Positions 43,146-52,674 are shown, numbered from the stretch's first letter. The stretch: 64,000 nucleotides of DNA from JAMXLO01 sp964427005 (GCA_964427005.1 CAYRTL010000009.1:1-64000), one strand, 5' to 3'. Program-made: numbers and translations. The notes: a model not told the origin generated them from the sequence alone.

Positions 43146-43646
43146 ATGACCGAACCTCAGACCTTCACCTTTGCCGACGATGGTGCAATCCCCAACTCGA
43201 AGTTGCCGCTCCTGGTGTATCGCGACGCGGTGCCGGCAGATCCAGCGGCGATAGAACGCATTTTCACTGCCAACCGCTGGCCTGCCGCATGGCGCGATCA
43301 GGTGCATCCGTTCCATCACTTCCACAGCGATGCACATGAGGTACTCGGCGTGGCAAGCGGTTCCGCCAAGGTCCGCTTCGGCGGTCCTTCCGGGGAAGTG
43401 CTGGAGGTGAGCGCCGGCGACGTGGTGGTGGTGCCCGCCGGGGTGGGCCACTGTAACGTGGGCAAGACGACCGATCTGCTCATCGTCGGTGCCTATCCGG
43501 ACAACACAGCGCGGCGCGACCTGCGGCGCGGCGACCCCGCGGAGCACGACGAGGCGGTACGCAACATCGCTGCGGTGAAGCTACCCGCTGCCGATCCAGT
43601 GTCGGGAGAGAACGGTCCCTTGGTGCAGATCTGGGGCGGGCACTGA
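43146..43646 (+). CDS. Cupin-domain protein
   Basis: 166 residues. HHFHSDAHEVLGVASGSAKVRFGG is the first cupin motif with the expected His/His/Glu ligand pattern, and GDVVVVPAGVGHCNVG is the second with the metal His. Single-domain cupins of this length are often dioxygenases or isomerases, but the reaction is not indicated. GGAG precedes ATG 43146 by 8 bases. It is probably cotranscribed with the next gene. Confidence 0.85.
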   Translation: MTEPQTFTFADDGAIPNSKLPLLVYRDAVPADPAAIERIFTANRWPAAWRDQVHPFHHFHSDAHEVLGVASGSAKVRFGGPSGEVLEVSAGDVVVVPAGVGHCNVGKTTDLLIVGAYPDNTARRDLRRGDPAEHDEAVRNIAAVKLPAADPVSGENGPLVQIWGGH

Positions 43647-43669
43647 TCACAGGACTTCGTGGAGGAAAC

Positions 43670-44170
43670 ATGAGCGAACGTCGGGTGCCCGACGCAGAAC
43701 TGGAGAACTATGTCGGGAAGAACATCGCGCTGATCTGTGACCACAACTACATCAGCGAAGCAGCCCACACCAATCACTGCGCGCACTTCCTCGGCCACGT
43801 ACTTGGTCTGCGGTTCGGTCTGACGTGCGGCGATATGACCAATGACGCGCATGGGGGCGGAACGCTGCGTGTCAACGACATCTACAATCGCTGCACTGAT
43901 CGCGGCCTGTGGTCGAACAAGCCGACTCCCCTGATCTATTGCCTGATCTTTGCGACGCATCCTTCAAACATAAGCGGCGATCGGATGGGAACGCACAGCC
44001 ACAAGCATGTCGGCATTTGGCGGTTCCCGTACGTCTACAACTATTCGACGATGAACCGGCAGGTGCTGAAGGAGGAGGTGCCTGACTTCCTGGCGCGACT
44101 CAGTGGCGTGTATGACCCGCAGGGCAACAATCCGGTGCAGCTCTACTACGGGCGGCAGTTGCCGGATTAG
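43670..44170 (+). CDS. Hypothetical protein with NlpC/P60-like Cys-His pattern
   Basis: 166 residues, no signal peptide. NHCAHFLGHVLGLRFG places a Cys at the start of a helix and THSHKHVGIWRF provides a candidate His in a strand, the arrangement seen in NlpC/P60 and CHAP papain-like folds. Several other Cys residues (ICDHNY, LTCGDM, YNRCTD, IYCLIF) are unusual for a simple hydrolase. The assignment is a suggestion only. It follows the cupin by 23 bases. Confidence 0.5.
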   Translation: MSERRVPDAELENYVGKNIALICDHNYISEAAHTNHCAHFLGHVLGLRFGLTCGDMTNDAHGGGTLRVNDIYNRCTDRGLWSNKPTPLIYCLIFATHPSNISGDRMGTHSHKHVGIWRFPYVYNYSTMNRQVLKEEVPDFLARLSGVYDPQGNNPVQLYYGRQLPD

Positions 44171-44220
44171 AGCGTGAGGACGGTAGGGGGATCATATCCC
44201 CTCGGCGCTCGCTACTCTTA

Positions 44221-44253
44221 TCGTCATGGCGGGGCCAGGCCCGGCCATGACGA
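44221..44253. repeat. Palindromic repeat, family A, single hairpin
   Basis: TCGTCATGG and CCATGACGA form perfect 9-bp outer arms around a GC-rich core. It lies between the convergent 43670 and 44304 genes. Confidence 0.7.
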
Positions 44254-44303
44254 TAGTCCGGTCCCTGCGTTCTCAACGTCACCACAAAGACACGACGGAG
44301 TTG

Positions 44304-44879
44304 CTACCGGGGTCGCAGGTCATTGTTGGTGCGGTGATCGCCGGACATCCATCGCGCCAGCTCGGAATGCGCGTCGGCGCGGCGAATTGCATCGATCTGC
44401 TCGACACCGGGAGGATCGACTGTGAACTCCACGATCAATCCGTCCGGTGAAGTCGCATAGACCGACTTGCAGTACCCATGGTCGGTCTCCCGGAACTTCT
44501 CGCCAGACCGCTTCAGCCGATCCACGATTTCGTCATACGTACGATCCGACACCTTGAACGCGACATGATCGAAACTGCCGACCACGGGCGGTTTTTCCGC
44601 GATTACCAGCTTGTAGATGTCAGGATCGGCGAACGAGAAGAATGCCAGTGCGCCACCGTCAGCCATGCCGAAAAACGTGTGGCACATCGCGACATCGCGC
44701 CCGAGCCACGCATTGTGATGCCGCTCGCACCAGGTTGCGACCAGCGGAATACCCAGCAGGTCCTCGAAGAACTGCCGGTTCGCTTCCTGATCGCGCACCA
44801 CGTAGGCGTGGTGATGCAGGCGCTGTGGTAACTCGGCGAGCAGGCCTGGCTTTTCCTTGACGGCTTCCGCGGTTGCCAT
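44304..44879 (-). CDS. VOC-family (glyoxalase/dioxygenase) protein
   Basis: 191 residues with two beta-alpha-beta-beta-beta modules. RLHHHAYVVRDQEANRQFFEDLLGIPLVATW opens the first, with the metal His in HHAYVV. FDHVAFKVSDRTYDEIVDRLKRSGEKF and the closing DPDGLIVEF-like SPDGLIVEFTVDP carry the second His and Glu. ATG 44879 follows AGGAGGAGG; upstream codons are not needed. The substrate is unknown. Confidence 0.85.
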   Translation of the reverse strand: MATAEAVKEKPGLLAELPQRLHHHAYVVRDQEANRQFFEDLLGIPLVATWCERHHNAWLGRDVAMCHTFFGMADGGALAFFSFADPDIYKLVIAEKPPVVGSFDHVAFKVSDRTYDEIVDRLKRSGEKFRETDHGYCKSVYATSPDGLIVEFTVDPPGVEQIDAIRRADAHSELARWMSGDHRTNNDLRPR

Positions 44880-44956
44880 GGTTGCGTTCCTCCTCCTGCC
44901 GATGCGGACCTTGCTCTTGCTCTCCTGTCCTCGCAAGCGATGGCAGGCTGCCAGCC

Positions 44957-45904
44957 TCACCCATCCTTCTTGCGTTCCAGGGCCGCTCGGTCCCAATGCC
45001 CGAGGTCCGCGGCGGCCGCATATGTGCTGTTCAGGTAATCGAGCAATGCATCATCGGGTGATTGCGATTGACGGACAACATCGTAGCTTACGATGAGCTG
45101 TCCGAGTTCCTGGTCGTAGTAGGTCTGATCTGGCCTGGTCGGTGCATCGGCAAAGCCGGGTGGCTCGGGATAGGCGTAGCTGTAGAAGGCAGGGCGGCCG
45201 AAGCCGCCGTTTCCAGGCCAGAAGCCGCAACTGCTCACTTCGTGGGAATACGCTTCCTGCATCACCCATGCGCCCAGATTCGGTGAATGACTGTTCAGCT
45301 TCGGCGCCAAGCGCCCCGAGAAGCGGGTGACTGCCAGATCGAAGCTGCCCCAGAAGAAGTGGACTGGACTGACCTTCCCCAGGAATGGCGAGCGAAACTG
45401 GGTAAAGACCCGATCCGCCTGTAGCAGAGCGCGCCAGAACCGGTTGGCGTAGTCCGGATCATAGGAACCGTGCTCACTGTCCTGCTCGAACGGGATGGCA
45501 TTCTCTATTTCAACCGGCATGGTCCATATCCGCGTCGCCAACCCGAGAGCGCCCAACCGGCTCATCACCTCAGTGTAGAAATCGGCAACCGTCCGCGGAA
45601 CGAGCGCGATGGTTTCGAGCTCGCCTTTGCTTGTCTGGATTTTAAGGCAATGGTCGATGAAATCGAAGTCGATCTGGAAGTGCTGCACACCATAGGGGAT
45701 TGGCGATGTGGTCAGCCCGCGACAGGTCACGTAGAGCGGAACTTGCCACCAATGGTTGATCATTGCTGCATGTGCCAGGCGAATCTTCCCCACCACCTGT
45801 GTCCACAGATGAAGCGTCGCACAGGTATCTGCCCAGTCTTCCAGCGGAAGGTCAGGCCAATCGGCTGCTGAGGATTTACCAGGGGAATGCTCCATCTGCG
45901 CCAT
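44957..45904 (-). CDS. DUF5996 family protein
   Basis: 315 residues. WPDLPLEDWADTCATLHLWTQVVGKIRLAHAAMINHWWQVPLYVTCRGLTTSPIPYG is the characteristic DUF5996 opening. FHFFWGSFDLAVTRFSGR and EAYSHEVSSCGFWPG are later conserved-looking blocks with several His and Cys. Function unknown. Four in-frame starts are clustered; ATG 45904 is 11 bases after GGAGG and is preferred, with 45913 and 45895 as alternatives. Confidence 0.8.
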   Translation of the reverse strand: MAQMEHSPGKSSAADWPDLPLEDWADTCATLHLWTQVVGKIRLAHAAMINHWWQVPLYVTCRGLTTSPIPYGVQHFQIDFDFIDHCLKIQTSKGELETIALVPRTVADFYTEVMSRLGALGLATRIWTMPVEIENAIPFEQDSEHGSYDPDYANRFWRALLQADRVFTQFRSPFLGKVSPVHFFWGSFDLAVTRFSGRLAPKLNSHSPNLGAWVMQEAYSHEVSSCGFWPGNGGFGRPAFYSYAYPEPPGFADAPTRPDQTYYDQELGQLIVSYDVVRQSQSPDDALLDYLNSTYAAAADLGHWDRAALERKKDG

Positions 45905-45947
45905 CGCTACCATCGCCTCCGTAATCTGCGTCGTTCCTCCCCAGAGT

Positions 45948-45978
45948 GTCATTGCGAGGCCCGCAGGCCGGAGCAATC
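45948..45978. repeat. Palindromic repeat, family B, short copy
   Basis: GTGTCATTGCGAGGC followed by GCAGGCCGGAGCAATCC contains the family B ends TGTCATTGCGAG and GCAATC with a short GGCC core. It sits upstream of the DUF5996 gene. Confidence 0.55.
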
Positions 45979-46001
45979 CCTTGCCTGTCGGGACACTCCG
46001 G

Positions 46002-47003
46002 TCAGGGTACCAACAGGATCTTGCCGATGTGCTCGCTTGACTCCATCAGCCGATGTGCCTCCGCCGCCTCGCGCAACGGGAACTGACGATAGGTGAATGT
46101 GCGCAGCTTGCCCTGCGACCACCATGGCCAGACCTTCTCGCGCAGCGCGGCAATGATCGCTGCTTTCTGCTCCACACTGCGCGAGCGCAAGGTTGAGCCG
46201 GTGACGGTCAGGTGCTTGCGCTGGATTGCGCCGAAATCCGCTTCCACCTTCGTGCCACGCATGAGCGCGACGAAACACAGCCGCCCCTCATGCGCGAGCA
46301 GCTCGATCTGGCGCGGAATGTATTCGCCGCCCACCATGTCGAGGATCGCGTCCACGCCACGACCACCCGTGAACTCCTTGCCCACAGCGACGAAATCCTG
46401 CGTGCGATAATTGATCGCGACATCCGCGCCGAACTCGCGGCAGGCCTGGCACTTCGCGTCAGATCCGGCAGTGGCCAGCACCTTGCAGCCCCATGCCTTG
46501 GCAAGCTGAATCGCTGTCACGCCGATGCCGCTCGAGCCGCCCTGCACCAGGAATGTCTCGCCCGGCTGCAGGTGCATCCGATCGAACACATTCGTCCATA
46601 CAGTGCAGAATGTCTCGGGTAGGCCGCCAGCATCGATCAGGCCCACACGCGCCGGCACAGGCAGGCATTGCACAGCCGGCACTGCGGCGTACTCGCCATA
46701 CCCATCGCCGATCATCAATGCGCAGATCTGATCGCCGTCTTTCCACTGGCTGACGCCATGGCCCAGCTTCACCACGGTGCCGGAGCACTCCAGGCCGGGT
46801 ATGTCGGGAGCGCCGGGCGGCATCGGATAGCGACCCATGCGCTGCAGGCAGTCCGCGCGGTTCACGCCGGCCGCCGCGATACGGATCAGCACCTCACCCG
46901 GCTTCGGCTCCGGAACAGGACGTGTTGCCGGCACCAGCACCTCGGGTCCGCCCGGCTTGGTAATCTCGATGACAGTCTGGGTGGCGGGAATGTTGGCGAG
47001 CAC
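46002..47003 (-). CDS. NAD(P)H:quinone oxidoreductase (zeta-crystallin family)
   Basis: 333-residue medium-chain dehydrogenase without structural zinc. AAGVNRADCLQRMGRYP and PDIPGLECSGTVVKLG begin the catalytic domain, and FLVQGGSSGIGVTAIQLAKAWG is the cofactor loop of the PIG3/QOR group. GTG 47003 was chosen because AGGAGG lies 7 bases upstream; the frame is open for 14 more codons without a ribosome site. Confidence 0.9.
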   Translation of the reverse strand: MLANIPATQTVIEITKPGGPEVLVPATRPVPEPKPGEVLIRIAAAGVNRADCLQRMGRYPMPPGAPDIPGLECSGTVVKLGHGVSQWKDGDQICALMIGDGYGEYAAVPAVQCLPVPARVGLIDAGGLPETFCTVWTNVFDRMHLQPGETFLVQGGSSGIGVTAIQLAKAWGCKVLATAGSDAKCQACREFGADVAINYRTQDFVAVGKEFTGGRGVDAILDMVGGEYIPRQIELLAHEGRLCFVALMRGTKVEADFGAIQRKHLTVTGSTLRSRSVEQKAAIIAALREKVWPWWSQGKLRTFTYRQFPLREAAEAHRLMESSEHIGKILLVP

Positions 47004-47105
47004 GGCCGGTCCTCCTGCAGAGATCTTCGATCGCGGATATGGCAAATCGCGGAGCCTCGCGCCAGAACGGTGCCGGTGGTACGCTGCCCACTTGGGAGGG
47101 GAGCC

Positions 47106-47489
47106 GTGGCTGCAATCGTCCCGATGATCGACCAGTGGCCGCTTGTCTCGACGTTTCCGGCCGAGGGCTACCGGATGCTGTATCCCGGCTCACTGGCGCT
47201 GTTTGGTTTCATCGGCTTCACGGTTCTGAAAATCCCAGGCGGGTGGTCAAATCCGCTCTACCTGGCGCCGTTGTTCGTCTCCGTGGTGCTGACCTACGGC
47301 ATGTTCTGGTTCGTGTGGGCCTATTTCGGCGCACTGATCGCCTTTGCGTGTCTTGCGGGGCCTTACGTTCTGGCCGAAATCACCGGCAGCATGCTGCCGA
47401 TACGCGCCCGCTCAATTCTGGTCTTCGTAGCCTTCCTTGGCAGCATTCTATGCGCCGACATGGCGGTCCACATGGGCGAGCTGGGCTGA
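47106..47489 (+). CDS. Small integral membrane protein
   Basis: 127 residues with about three to four TM helices (YPGSLALFGFIGFTVL, LYLAPLFVSVVLTYGMFWFVWAYFGALIAFACLAGPYVLA, ILVFVAFLGSILCADMAV). GTG 47106 follows GGAGGG at 5 bases; ATG 47124 is possible. The stop overlaps the start of the PH-domain gene, so they are coupled and may form one membrane unit. Confidence 0.7.
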   Translation: MAAIVPMIDQWPLVSTFPAEGYRMLYPGSLALFGFIGFTVLKIPGGWSNPLYLAPLFVSVVLTYGMFWFVWAYFGALIAFACLAGPYVLAEITGSMLPIRARSILVFVAFLGSILCADMAVHMGELG

Positions 47490-47953
47490 TGCCCTATTAC
47501 ACGCAGGTGCTGCAGCCGGACGAGAAGGTACTCGTCGTGGGTCGCCTGCACTGGTCGATGTATATCCGCGGCCTGATCGTGCTGGCGGTCGGTGCAATCA
47601 TTCTGGCGTGTTCGGACCAGCTACCTGATCCGGACTGGCAGCGCTACGCCCTCTGGACCGGTGGGGTCATCGCCGTATTGGGCATTCTGATGCTGCTCGT
47701 GGCCTGGATTCGGCGCCGGGCGACCGAGATCGTGGTGACCGACAAGCGCGTCATCTTCAAGCGCGGCCTGCTGGCGCGGCACACCGTGGAAATGAACGTC
47801 AGCAAAATCGAAACGGTGGACGTGGAGCAGGACCTGTGGGCTCGCATCTGGGGCTACGGCACGTTGCTGATCCGTGGCACGGGCGCCGGGTTTGAGCCGT
47901 TGGTGGGAGTCGGTTCGCCGCTTCGTATCCGCAATGCCATCGTCGCCGGCTAG
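47489..47953 (+). CDS. Bacterial PH-domain (bPH2) membrane protein
   Basis: 154 residues. Two TM helices (IRGLIVLAVGAIILACS and WTGGVIAVLGILMLLVAWI) precede a YdbS/YdbT-like PH domain: RRRATEIVVTDKRVIFKRGLLARHTVEMNVSKIETVDVEQDLWARIWGYGTLLIRGTG. The start is at TGATG, overlapping the previous gene. Role unknown; members often stabilise membrane complexes. Confidence 0.85.
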   Translation: MPYYTQVLQPDEKVLVVGRLHWSMYIRGLIVLAVGAIILACSDQLPDPDWQRYALWTGGVIAVLGILMLLVAWIRRRATEIVVTDKRVIFKRGLLARHTVEMNVSKIETVDVEQDLWARIWGYGTLLIRGTGAGFEPLVGVGSPLRIRNAIVAG

Positions 47954-48767
47954 GCTGTGGGCCGGCCTCGAGCTCGACCGGCCGCGCATCATGGGCGTGC
48001 TCAACGTCACGCCGGACAGCTTCAGCGATGGCGGCCGGTTTCTTGATCCGCAGGTAGCCATCGCCGCCGGTCAGGCGATGGCGGAAGCCGGTGCCGATAT
48101 CCTCGATGTCGGCGGTGAGAGCACAAGGCCACGCTCGCTTCCCACCCCACCTGAACTGGAGTGCGAACGGATTCTGCCGGTGATCGCAGGTCTTGCCGGG
48201 GCTGGCATCCGCGTTTCGGTCGATACCAGGCACGCGACGACGATGGCGGCGGCTCTGGATGCTGGCGCGGCCATCGTGAACGATGTCTCGGGACTGGCCT
48301 TCGACCCCGCATCGGCTCCGCTGGTCGCCGCACGGGAATGCCCTGTCGTCCTGATGCACATGCGCGGAGAGCCCGCCAGCATGCACTCCCATGCCCGCTA
48401 CCGCGATGTGGTCGCGGAGGTTCGCCAGGAGCTGGCGGAAAGGATTGCCGCGGCGGAAGCTGCCGGGATCTCGCGCGACAAGATCGTCATCGACCCCGGT
48501 ATCGGCTTCGCCAAGAAGCCCAGCCAGTCGATGGAGCTGCTGCGGCGCCTGCCAGAGCTGGCCGAACTAGGGCTCCCGATCCTCGTCGGCGTGTCCCGCA
48601 AGTCCTTCCTTGGCGCGGCAACCGGGGAAACTGACCCCGGCCGACGCCTGGCGGGCTCCCTGGCCGCCGCCCTGTTCGCCGTCTCCCGAGGCGCGGGCAT
48701 CCTGCGGGTGCATGATGTCGCAGAGACGGTGCAGGCGGTAGCAGCCTGGAAAGCGCTGTGTGGTTGA
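47934..48767 (+). CDS. folP: Dihydropteroate synthase
   Basis: 277 residues. IMGVLNVTPDSFSDGGRF, DILDVGGESTRPRS, VSVDTRHATTMAAAL, IVNDVSGLAFDP, VLMHMRGEP and the closing VGVSRKSFLG are all classic DHPS segments. The enzyme condenses p-aminobenzoate with a pterin pyrophosphate in folate biosynthesis and is the sulfonamide target. ATG 47934 overlaps the PH-domain gene by 20 bases. glmM follows, a common arrangement. Confidence 0.95.
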   Translation: MPSSPARLWAGLELDRPRIMGVLNVTPDSFSDGGRFLDPQVAIAAGQAMAEAGADILDVGGESTRPRSLPTPPELECERILPVIAGLAGAGIRVSVDTRHATTMAAALDAGAAIVNDVSGLAFDPASAPLVAARECPVVLMHMRGEPASMHSHARYRDVVAEVRQELAERIAAAEAAGISRDKIVIDPGIGFAKKPSQSMELLRRLPELAELGLPILVGVSRKSFLGAATGETDPGRRLAGSLAAALFAVSRGAGILRVHDVAETVQAVAAWKALCG

Positions 48768-48837
48768 ATATGACGAGCCTTCCATTGCCGGTGCTGCACG
48801 CGCTAAACCCGGCGCAGGACGGAATCGCGGAGAGCCA

Positions 48838-50205
48838 ATGGCACATCGCAGGCACCTGTTCGGGACTGATGGGATCCGCGGGACCGCCAATACCGACCCG
48901 ATGACCGCCGAAATAGCTCTCCGGCTGGGGCAGGCGGCCGGCCTGCTGTTCACCCGTGGCAGTCACCGGCACCGCGTCGTCATCGGCAAGGACACGAGGC
49001 TCTCCGGCTACATGATCGAGCCGGCACTGACCGCCGGCTTCATTGGCGCCGGCATGGACGTGACACTGGTCGGTCCGCTGCCGACGCCGGCGATCGCCAT
49101 GCTGACCCGCAGCCTTCGGGCCGACCTCGGGGTCATGATCTCCGCCTCGCACAACCCCTACGAGGACAACGGCATCAAGCTGTTCGGCCCGGACGGGTTC
49201 AAACTCAGCGACGAGACCGAGGCCGAGATCGAGGCGCTGATGGCGAGCGACATGCGTCAGCGTCTGGCCGCTCCAGCGTCACTCGGCCGCGCCGCCCGGT
49301 TGGACGATGCCGCCGGACGCTACATCGAGGCGGCCAAGGCGAGCTTCCCGCGCGGCTTGCGTTTGGATGACCTGAAGATCGTGGTCGATTGCGCCCATGG
49401 CGCCGCCTACCGGGTGGCCCCCACCGTGCTATGGGAACTGGGCGCCACGGTCATTCCCGTCGGCGTCTCGCCGGACGGCTTCAACATCAACAGCGGCTGC
49501 GGCTCCACGGTGCCCGAGTATCTCTGCGCGCAGGTGGTGGAGCATGGCGCCCAACTCGGCATCGCCCTGGATGGCGATGCCGATAGGCTGCTGATGTCAG
49601 ACGAGAATGGCGAGTTGGTCGACGGCGACCAGATCCTAGCGCTGATCGCGCAGTCCTGGGCTGGCAGCGGACGGCTGCGCGGCGACGGGATCGTCGCGAC
49701 TGTGATGTCCAATCTCGGGTTGGAACGCCACCTCGCCGGTCAGGGCATTGCCTTGCATCGCACGAAAGTCGGAGACCGCTACGTTGCCGAGCGCATGCGC
49801 GAGGACGGGATGAATGTGGGCGGCGAGCAGTCCGGTCACGTGATCCTGTCCGACTTCGCCACCACCGGCGATGGCCTGTTGGCTGCCCTGCAGGTGATGG
49901 CGGTCATCGTCGAGCAGGGGCACTCGGCGCGCGAGGTTTGCCGGGTGTTCACGCCGCTGCCGCAATTGCTGAAGAACGTGCGCTTTGCCGGGGCGTCTCC
50001 GCTGCGCAGCAAGCGTATTCAGCAAGCGATTGCGGCCGCGGAGGGCATGTTGAACGGCTGTGGCCGGCTGCTGATACGCGAAAGCGGCACCGAACCGCTC
50101 ATCCGCGTCATGGCCGAAGCCGAGGATGAGATGCTGGTCGGCCGGATAGTTGATGAGCTATGCGAGACGATTGCTGCGGTGACGCGGGTGGAAAATGCGC
50201 GCTGA
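48838..50205 (+). CDS. glmM: Phosphoglucosamine mutase
   Basis: 455 residues. FGTDGIRGTAN opens the protein. The phosphoserine is Ser104 in ISASHNPYEDNGIKLFG, the metal loop is LDGDADRLLM and the sugar loop GEQSGHVI. RESGTEPLIRVMAE ends it. It converts glucosamine-6-phosphate to glucosamine-1-phosphate for peptidoglycan and LPS precursors. GGAGAGCC precedes ATG 48838; the open frame upstream is not family-like. Confidence 0.96.
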   Translation: MAHRRHLFGTDGIRGTANTDPMTAEIALRLGQAAGLLFTRGSHRHRVVIGKDTRLSGYMIEPALTAGFIGAGMDVTLVGPLPTPAIAMLTRSLRADLGVMISASHNPYEDNGIKLFGPDGFKLSDETEAEIEALMASDMRQRLAAPASLGRAARLDDAAGRYIEAAKASFPRGLRLDDLKIVVDCAHGAAYRVAPTVLWELGATVIPVGVSPDGFNINSGCGSTVPEYLCAQVVEHGAQLGIALDGDADRLLMSDENGELVDGDQILALIAQSWAGSGRLRGDGIVATVMSNLGLERHLAGQGIALHRTKVGDRYVAERMREDGMNVGGEQSGHVILSDFATTGDGLLAALQVMAVIVEQGHSAREVCRVFTPLPQLLKNVRFAGASPLRSKRIQQAIAAAEGMLNGCGRLLIRESGTEPLIRVMAEAEDEMLVGRIVDELCETIAAVTRVENAR

Positions 50206-50211
50206 CACGGC

Positions 50212-51573
50212 TCAGGCTGCGTCCTTCAGCAGGTCGCTCACGACGCGCTCCAGGTGGCGCAGCGTGTTGCACACGGTGACCACATTACAATAGGGCGCGT
50301 ACCGAAACATGTCGGAATCGCCGGTACCCCAGGCGGAGCGGAATTCCGGGTTCAGCCAGATGATCCGTTTCGATCGCTGCGACAGGCGCTGCATAATCTC
50401 GGTGCGCGGATCGGTGCGGTTGCCGCGCGCGTCGCCGAGAATGATGATCGTGGTCTTGCTGGAGACGTAGCGTTCCCAGCCGTCCTCGAAGTCGGCAAGA
50501 GAGTTGCCGTAGTTGGATGAGCCGTAACCGACTGCATGCATGATCTTGGCGATCGCGGTCTCGATCGGTTCGGCTTCGAGGATGTCGCTGACCTCGATCA
50601 GGGTGCCTGAGAAGGCGAAGGAGCGGATGTCCTTCAGCGCTTCGTTCAGCGCGTAAAGGAACATCAGTAGGAACTGCGCCATCGGCGCGACAGAGCCGGA
50701 GACGTCGCACAGCACGATGACGCGCGGCTTCTCAATGCGCTTCTGCTTCCAGACGGTGACGAATGGCACGCCGCCCCAACCCATGTTTCTGCGCAGCGTG
50801 CGCCTTACGTCGAGCTGGCCGCGCAGGCGACGCCGCCGCGTCTTGGCGTAACGTGCCGCGAGACGCTTTGCCATGGCCCGAACGAGGACGCGCATGCGCT
50901 CCAGGTCGCGGCGTTCCAGGTTGGAGAGACGGGCCGACTTCAGCAGTTCCTCGCGGAACTTCTCCGTCTCGCCGCGGGCGAACAGTAGCAGGTTGCGCTC
51001 GACCAGATCGCGCGCCTGATCGCGCAGAGCTTCGATGCGGTTTTCCAGGCGATCGGCGTTGGCTTGGTCGCCGTCCTTGCGCAGTGCGTCCATGTCGCGC
51101 TCGACCTGGCGCAGTCCCATGCGATCGAGCATCCGGCGCGCGTACAGGTTCTTCTGCGTGAAGAAGCGGATGTTCTGGACGCCTGAGTCGCGTGCCGCTT
51201 CCTCCATCGCCGCAGCGAGGGCCGCGCGATCGTCGTCCAGCAGCATTTGCGACAGCGAGCGCCCGCCACCACCGCCCATGCCTTCGCCACCGAAGCCGCC
51301 TTGCGTTGTGGGCGCCTGCGGGTTGATGCTTGCTTCGTCTTCCTGCGTGAGGGCGTCGCGCTTGAAGTACAGATCAAAGCATTCGTCGAACAGGTGCTTC
51401 TCGTCCGGCGTCTTGGCAAGCACGAGCCCCAGCGTGTCCTTCAGCACGGTGCGGTCGGTATAGCCGACAACCTGCACGGCGCGCGCCGCATCGATACCCT
51501 CCGCGGCAGAGACACGGATGCCGGCGCTGCGGGCAGCTTGCAGGAACTGGCGAAGGGGTTCGCTGACCTGCAT
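50212..51573 (-). CDS. vWA-domain protein, CoxE-like
   Basis: 453 residues. A charged helical N-terminal half contains a glycine-rich linker (GGFGGEGMGGGGGRS). The C-terminal vWA domain has the MIDAS DVSGS near residue 290 and the following Thr/Asp positions (FSGTL, LGDARGN). CoxE-type proteins act with a MoxR ATPase to insert the metal cofactor in Cox-type molybdenum hydroxylases. It overlaps the MoxR gene by one base and converges with glmM (6 bases apart). Confidence 0.88.
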   Translation of the reverse strand: MQVSEPLRQFLQAARSAGIRVSAAEGIDAARAVQVVGYTDRTVLKDTLGLVLAKTPDEKHLFDECFDLYFKRDALTQEDEASINPQAPTTQGGFGGEGMGGGGGRSLSQMLLDDDRAALAAAMEEAARDSGVQNIRFFTQKNLYARRMLDRMGLRQVERDMDALRKDGDQANADRLENRIEALRDQARDLVERNLLLFARGETEKFREELLKSARLSNLERRDLERMRVLVRAMAKRLAARYAKTRRRRLRGQLDVRRTLRRNMGWGGVPFVTVWKQKRIEKPRVIVLCDVSGSVAPMAQFLLMFLYALNEALKDIRSFAFSGTLIEVSDILEAEPIETAIAKIMHAVGYGSSNYGNSLADFEDGWERYVSSKTTIIILGDARGNRTDPRTEIMQRLSQRSKRIIWLNPEFRSAWGTGDSDMFRYAPYCNVVTVCNTLRHLERVVSDLLKDAA

Positions 51574-52550
51574 CAGATCGGCAGCCCCGCCTCCTGCTTC
51601 GCCTTCTGCGTCAGCGTGGCGATCTGCTTGTTTGCGACCTCGATATCCGCTTCGAACTTCAGCAGCACGTTCAGCGTGTCGTGCACGAGGTCGGTGTCCA
51701 GCGAGGCTGCGTGCAGCAGCACCAGCACACGCGCCCAGTCTATCGTCTCGGAGACCGACGGCACCTTCTTCAGGTCCAGCGTGCGCAACTGCTGCACGAA
51801 TGCCACGAGTTCGCGCCGCAGGCTCATCTCGATGCCGGGCACGCGTGATTCGATGATGCGGCCCTCCAGCTTGGCATCAGGGAACCCGATGTGCAGATGT
51901 AGGCAGCGCCGCTTCAGCGCATCACCCAGATCGCGCGTGCTGTTGGATGTCAGCATCACGATCGGCGTATGCGCAGCATGTACCGTGCCGATTTCCGGGA
52001 TGGTCACCTGGTAGTCGGAGAGGATCTCCAGCAGGAATGCCTCGAACTCCTGATCCGACTTATCGATCTCATCGATCAGCAGGACCGCACCGCCCGGCTG
52101 CTGCAACGCCTTCAGCAATGGCCGCGGCTCCAGGAACTGCTGGGAAAAGAAGATGTCGCCAAACTGGTGCAGCTTCTTCAACGCCGATGGCAGTGTCTCG
52201 GTCCCGCCGATGACGTCCCCAATCTTGTCCTTCAGGATCTGGGTGTAGAGGAGCTGCTTGCCGTACTTCCACTCATAGAGGGCCTTCGACTCATCCAGTC
52301 CCTCGTAGCACTGCATACGGATCAGCGTGAGGTCGAGGAACGCCGCCACCGACTTTGCCAGTTCGGTCTTGCCGACGCCCGCCGGCCCTTCGACCAGGAT
52401 TGGCTTCTCCAAATGCTGGGCGAGATAGACGGCGGTGGCGATTTGCCGGCTGGGAATATAGCCGACAGAGGCGAGCCCCTGTTCCACCCCCTCGATCGAG
52501 TCCCATCTGCGCGCGACCGCTCCGGCCGGCGCCACTCCTGCGTCTGGCAT
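51573..52550 (-). CDS. MoxR-type AAA+ ATPase, CoxD-like
   Basis: 325 residues. Walker A GPAGVGKT at 55-62, Walker B ILLIDEIDKSDQEFEAFLLEIL region (VLLIDEIDK) and sensor residues in MLTSNSTRDLGDALKRRCLHLHIGFPD. MoxR proteins pair with vWA proteins as chaperones for enzyme maturation. ATG 52550. A CoxL-type molybdoenzyme subunit gene lies 5.5 kb away and could be a client. Confidence 0.92.
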   Translation of the reverse strand: MPDAGVAPAGAVARRWDSIEGVEQGLASVGYIPSRQIATAVYLAQHLEKPILVEGPAGVGKTELAKSVAAFLDLTLIRMQCYEGLDESKALYEWKYGKQLLYTQILKDKIGDVIGGTETLPSALKKLHQFGDIFFSQQFLEPRPLLKALQQPGGAVLLIDEIDKSDQEFEAFLLEILSDYQVTIPEIGTVHAAHTPIVMLTSNSTRDLGDALKRRCLHLHIGFPDAKLEGRIIESRVPGIEMSLRRELVAFVQQLRTLDLKKVPSVSETIDWARVLVLLHAASLDTDLVHDTLNVLLKFEADIEVANKQIATLTQKAKQEAGLPI

Positions 52551-52674
52551 ACGTGTTCCAATCGGATGTGCTTACTGGTGAGTAGCATCCCGTTTGGCGA
52601 TTGCCAAAGGGGGCGGCGCTCGGGTTAGCGATGCCTCGCCGGCCGCCACCCGGCCCACGGGCGCCCCGAATGGT

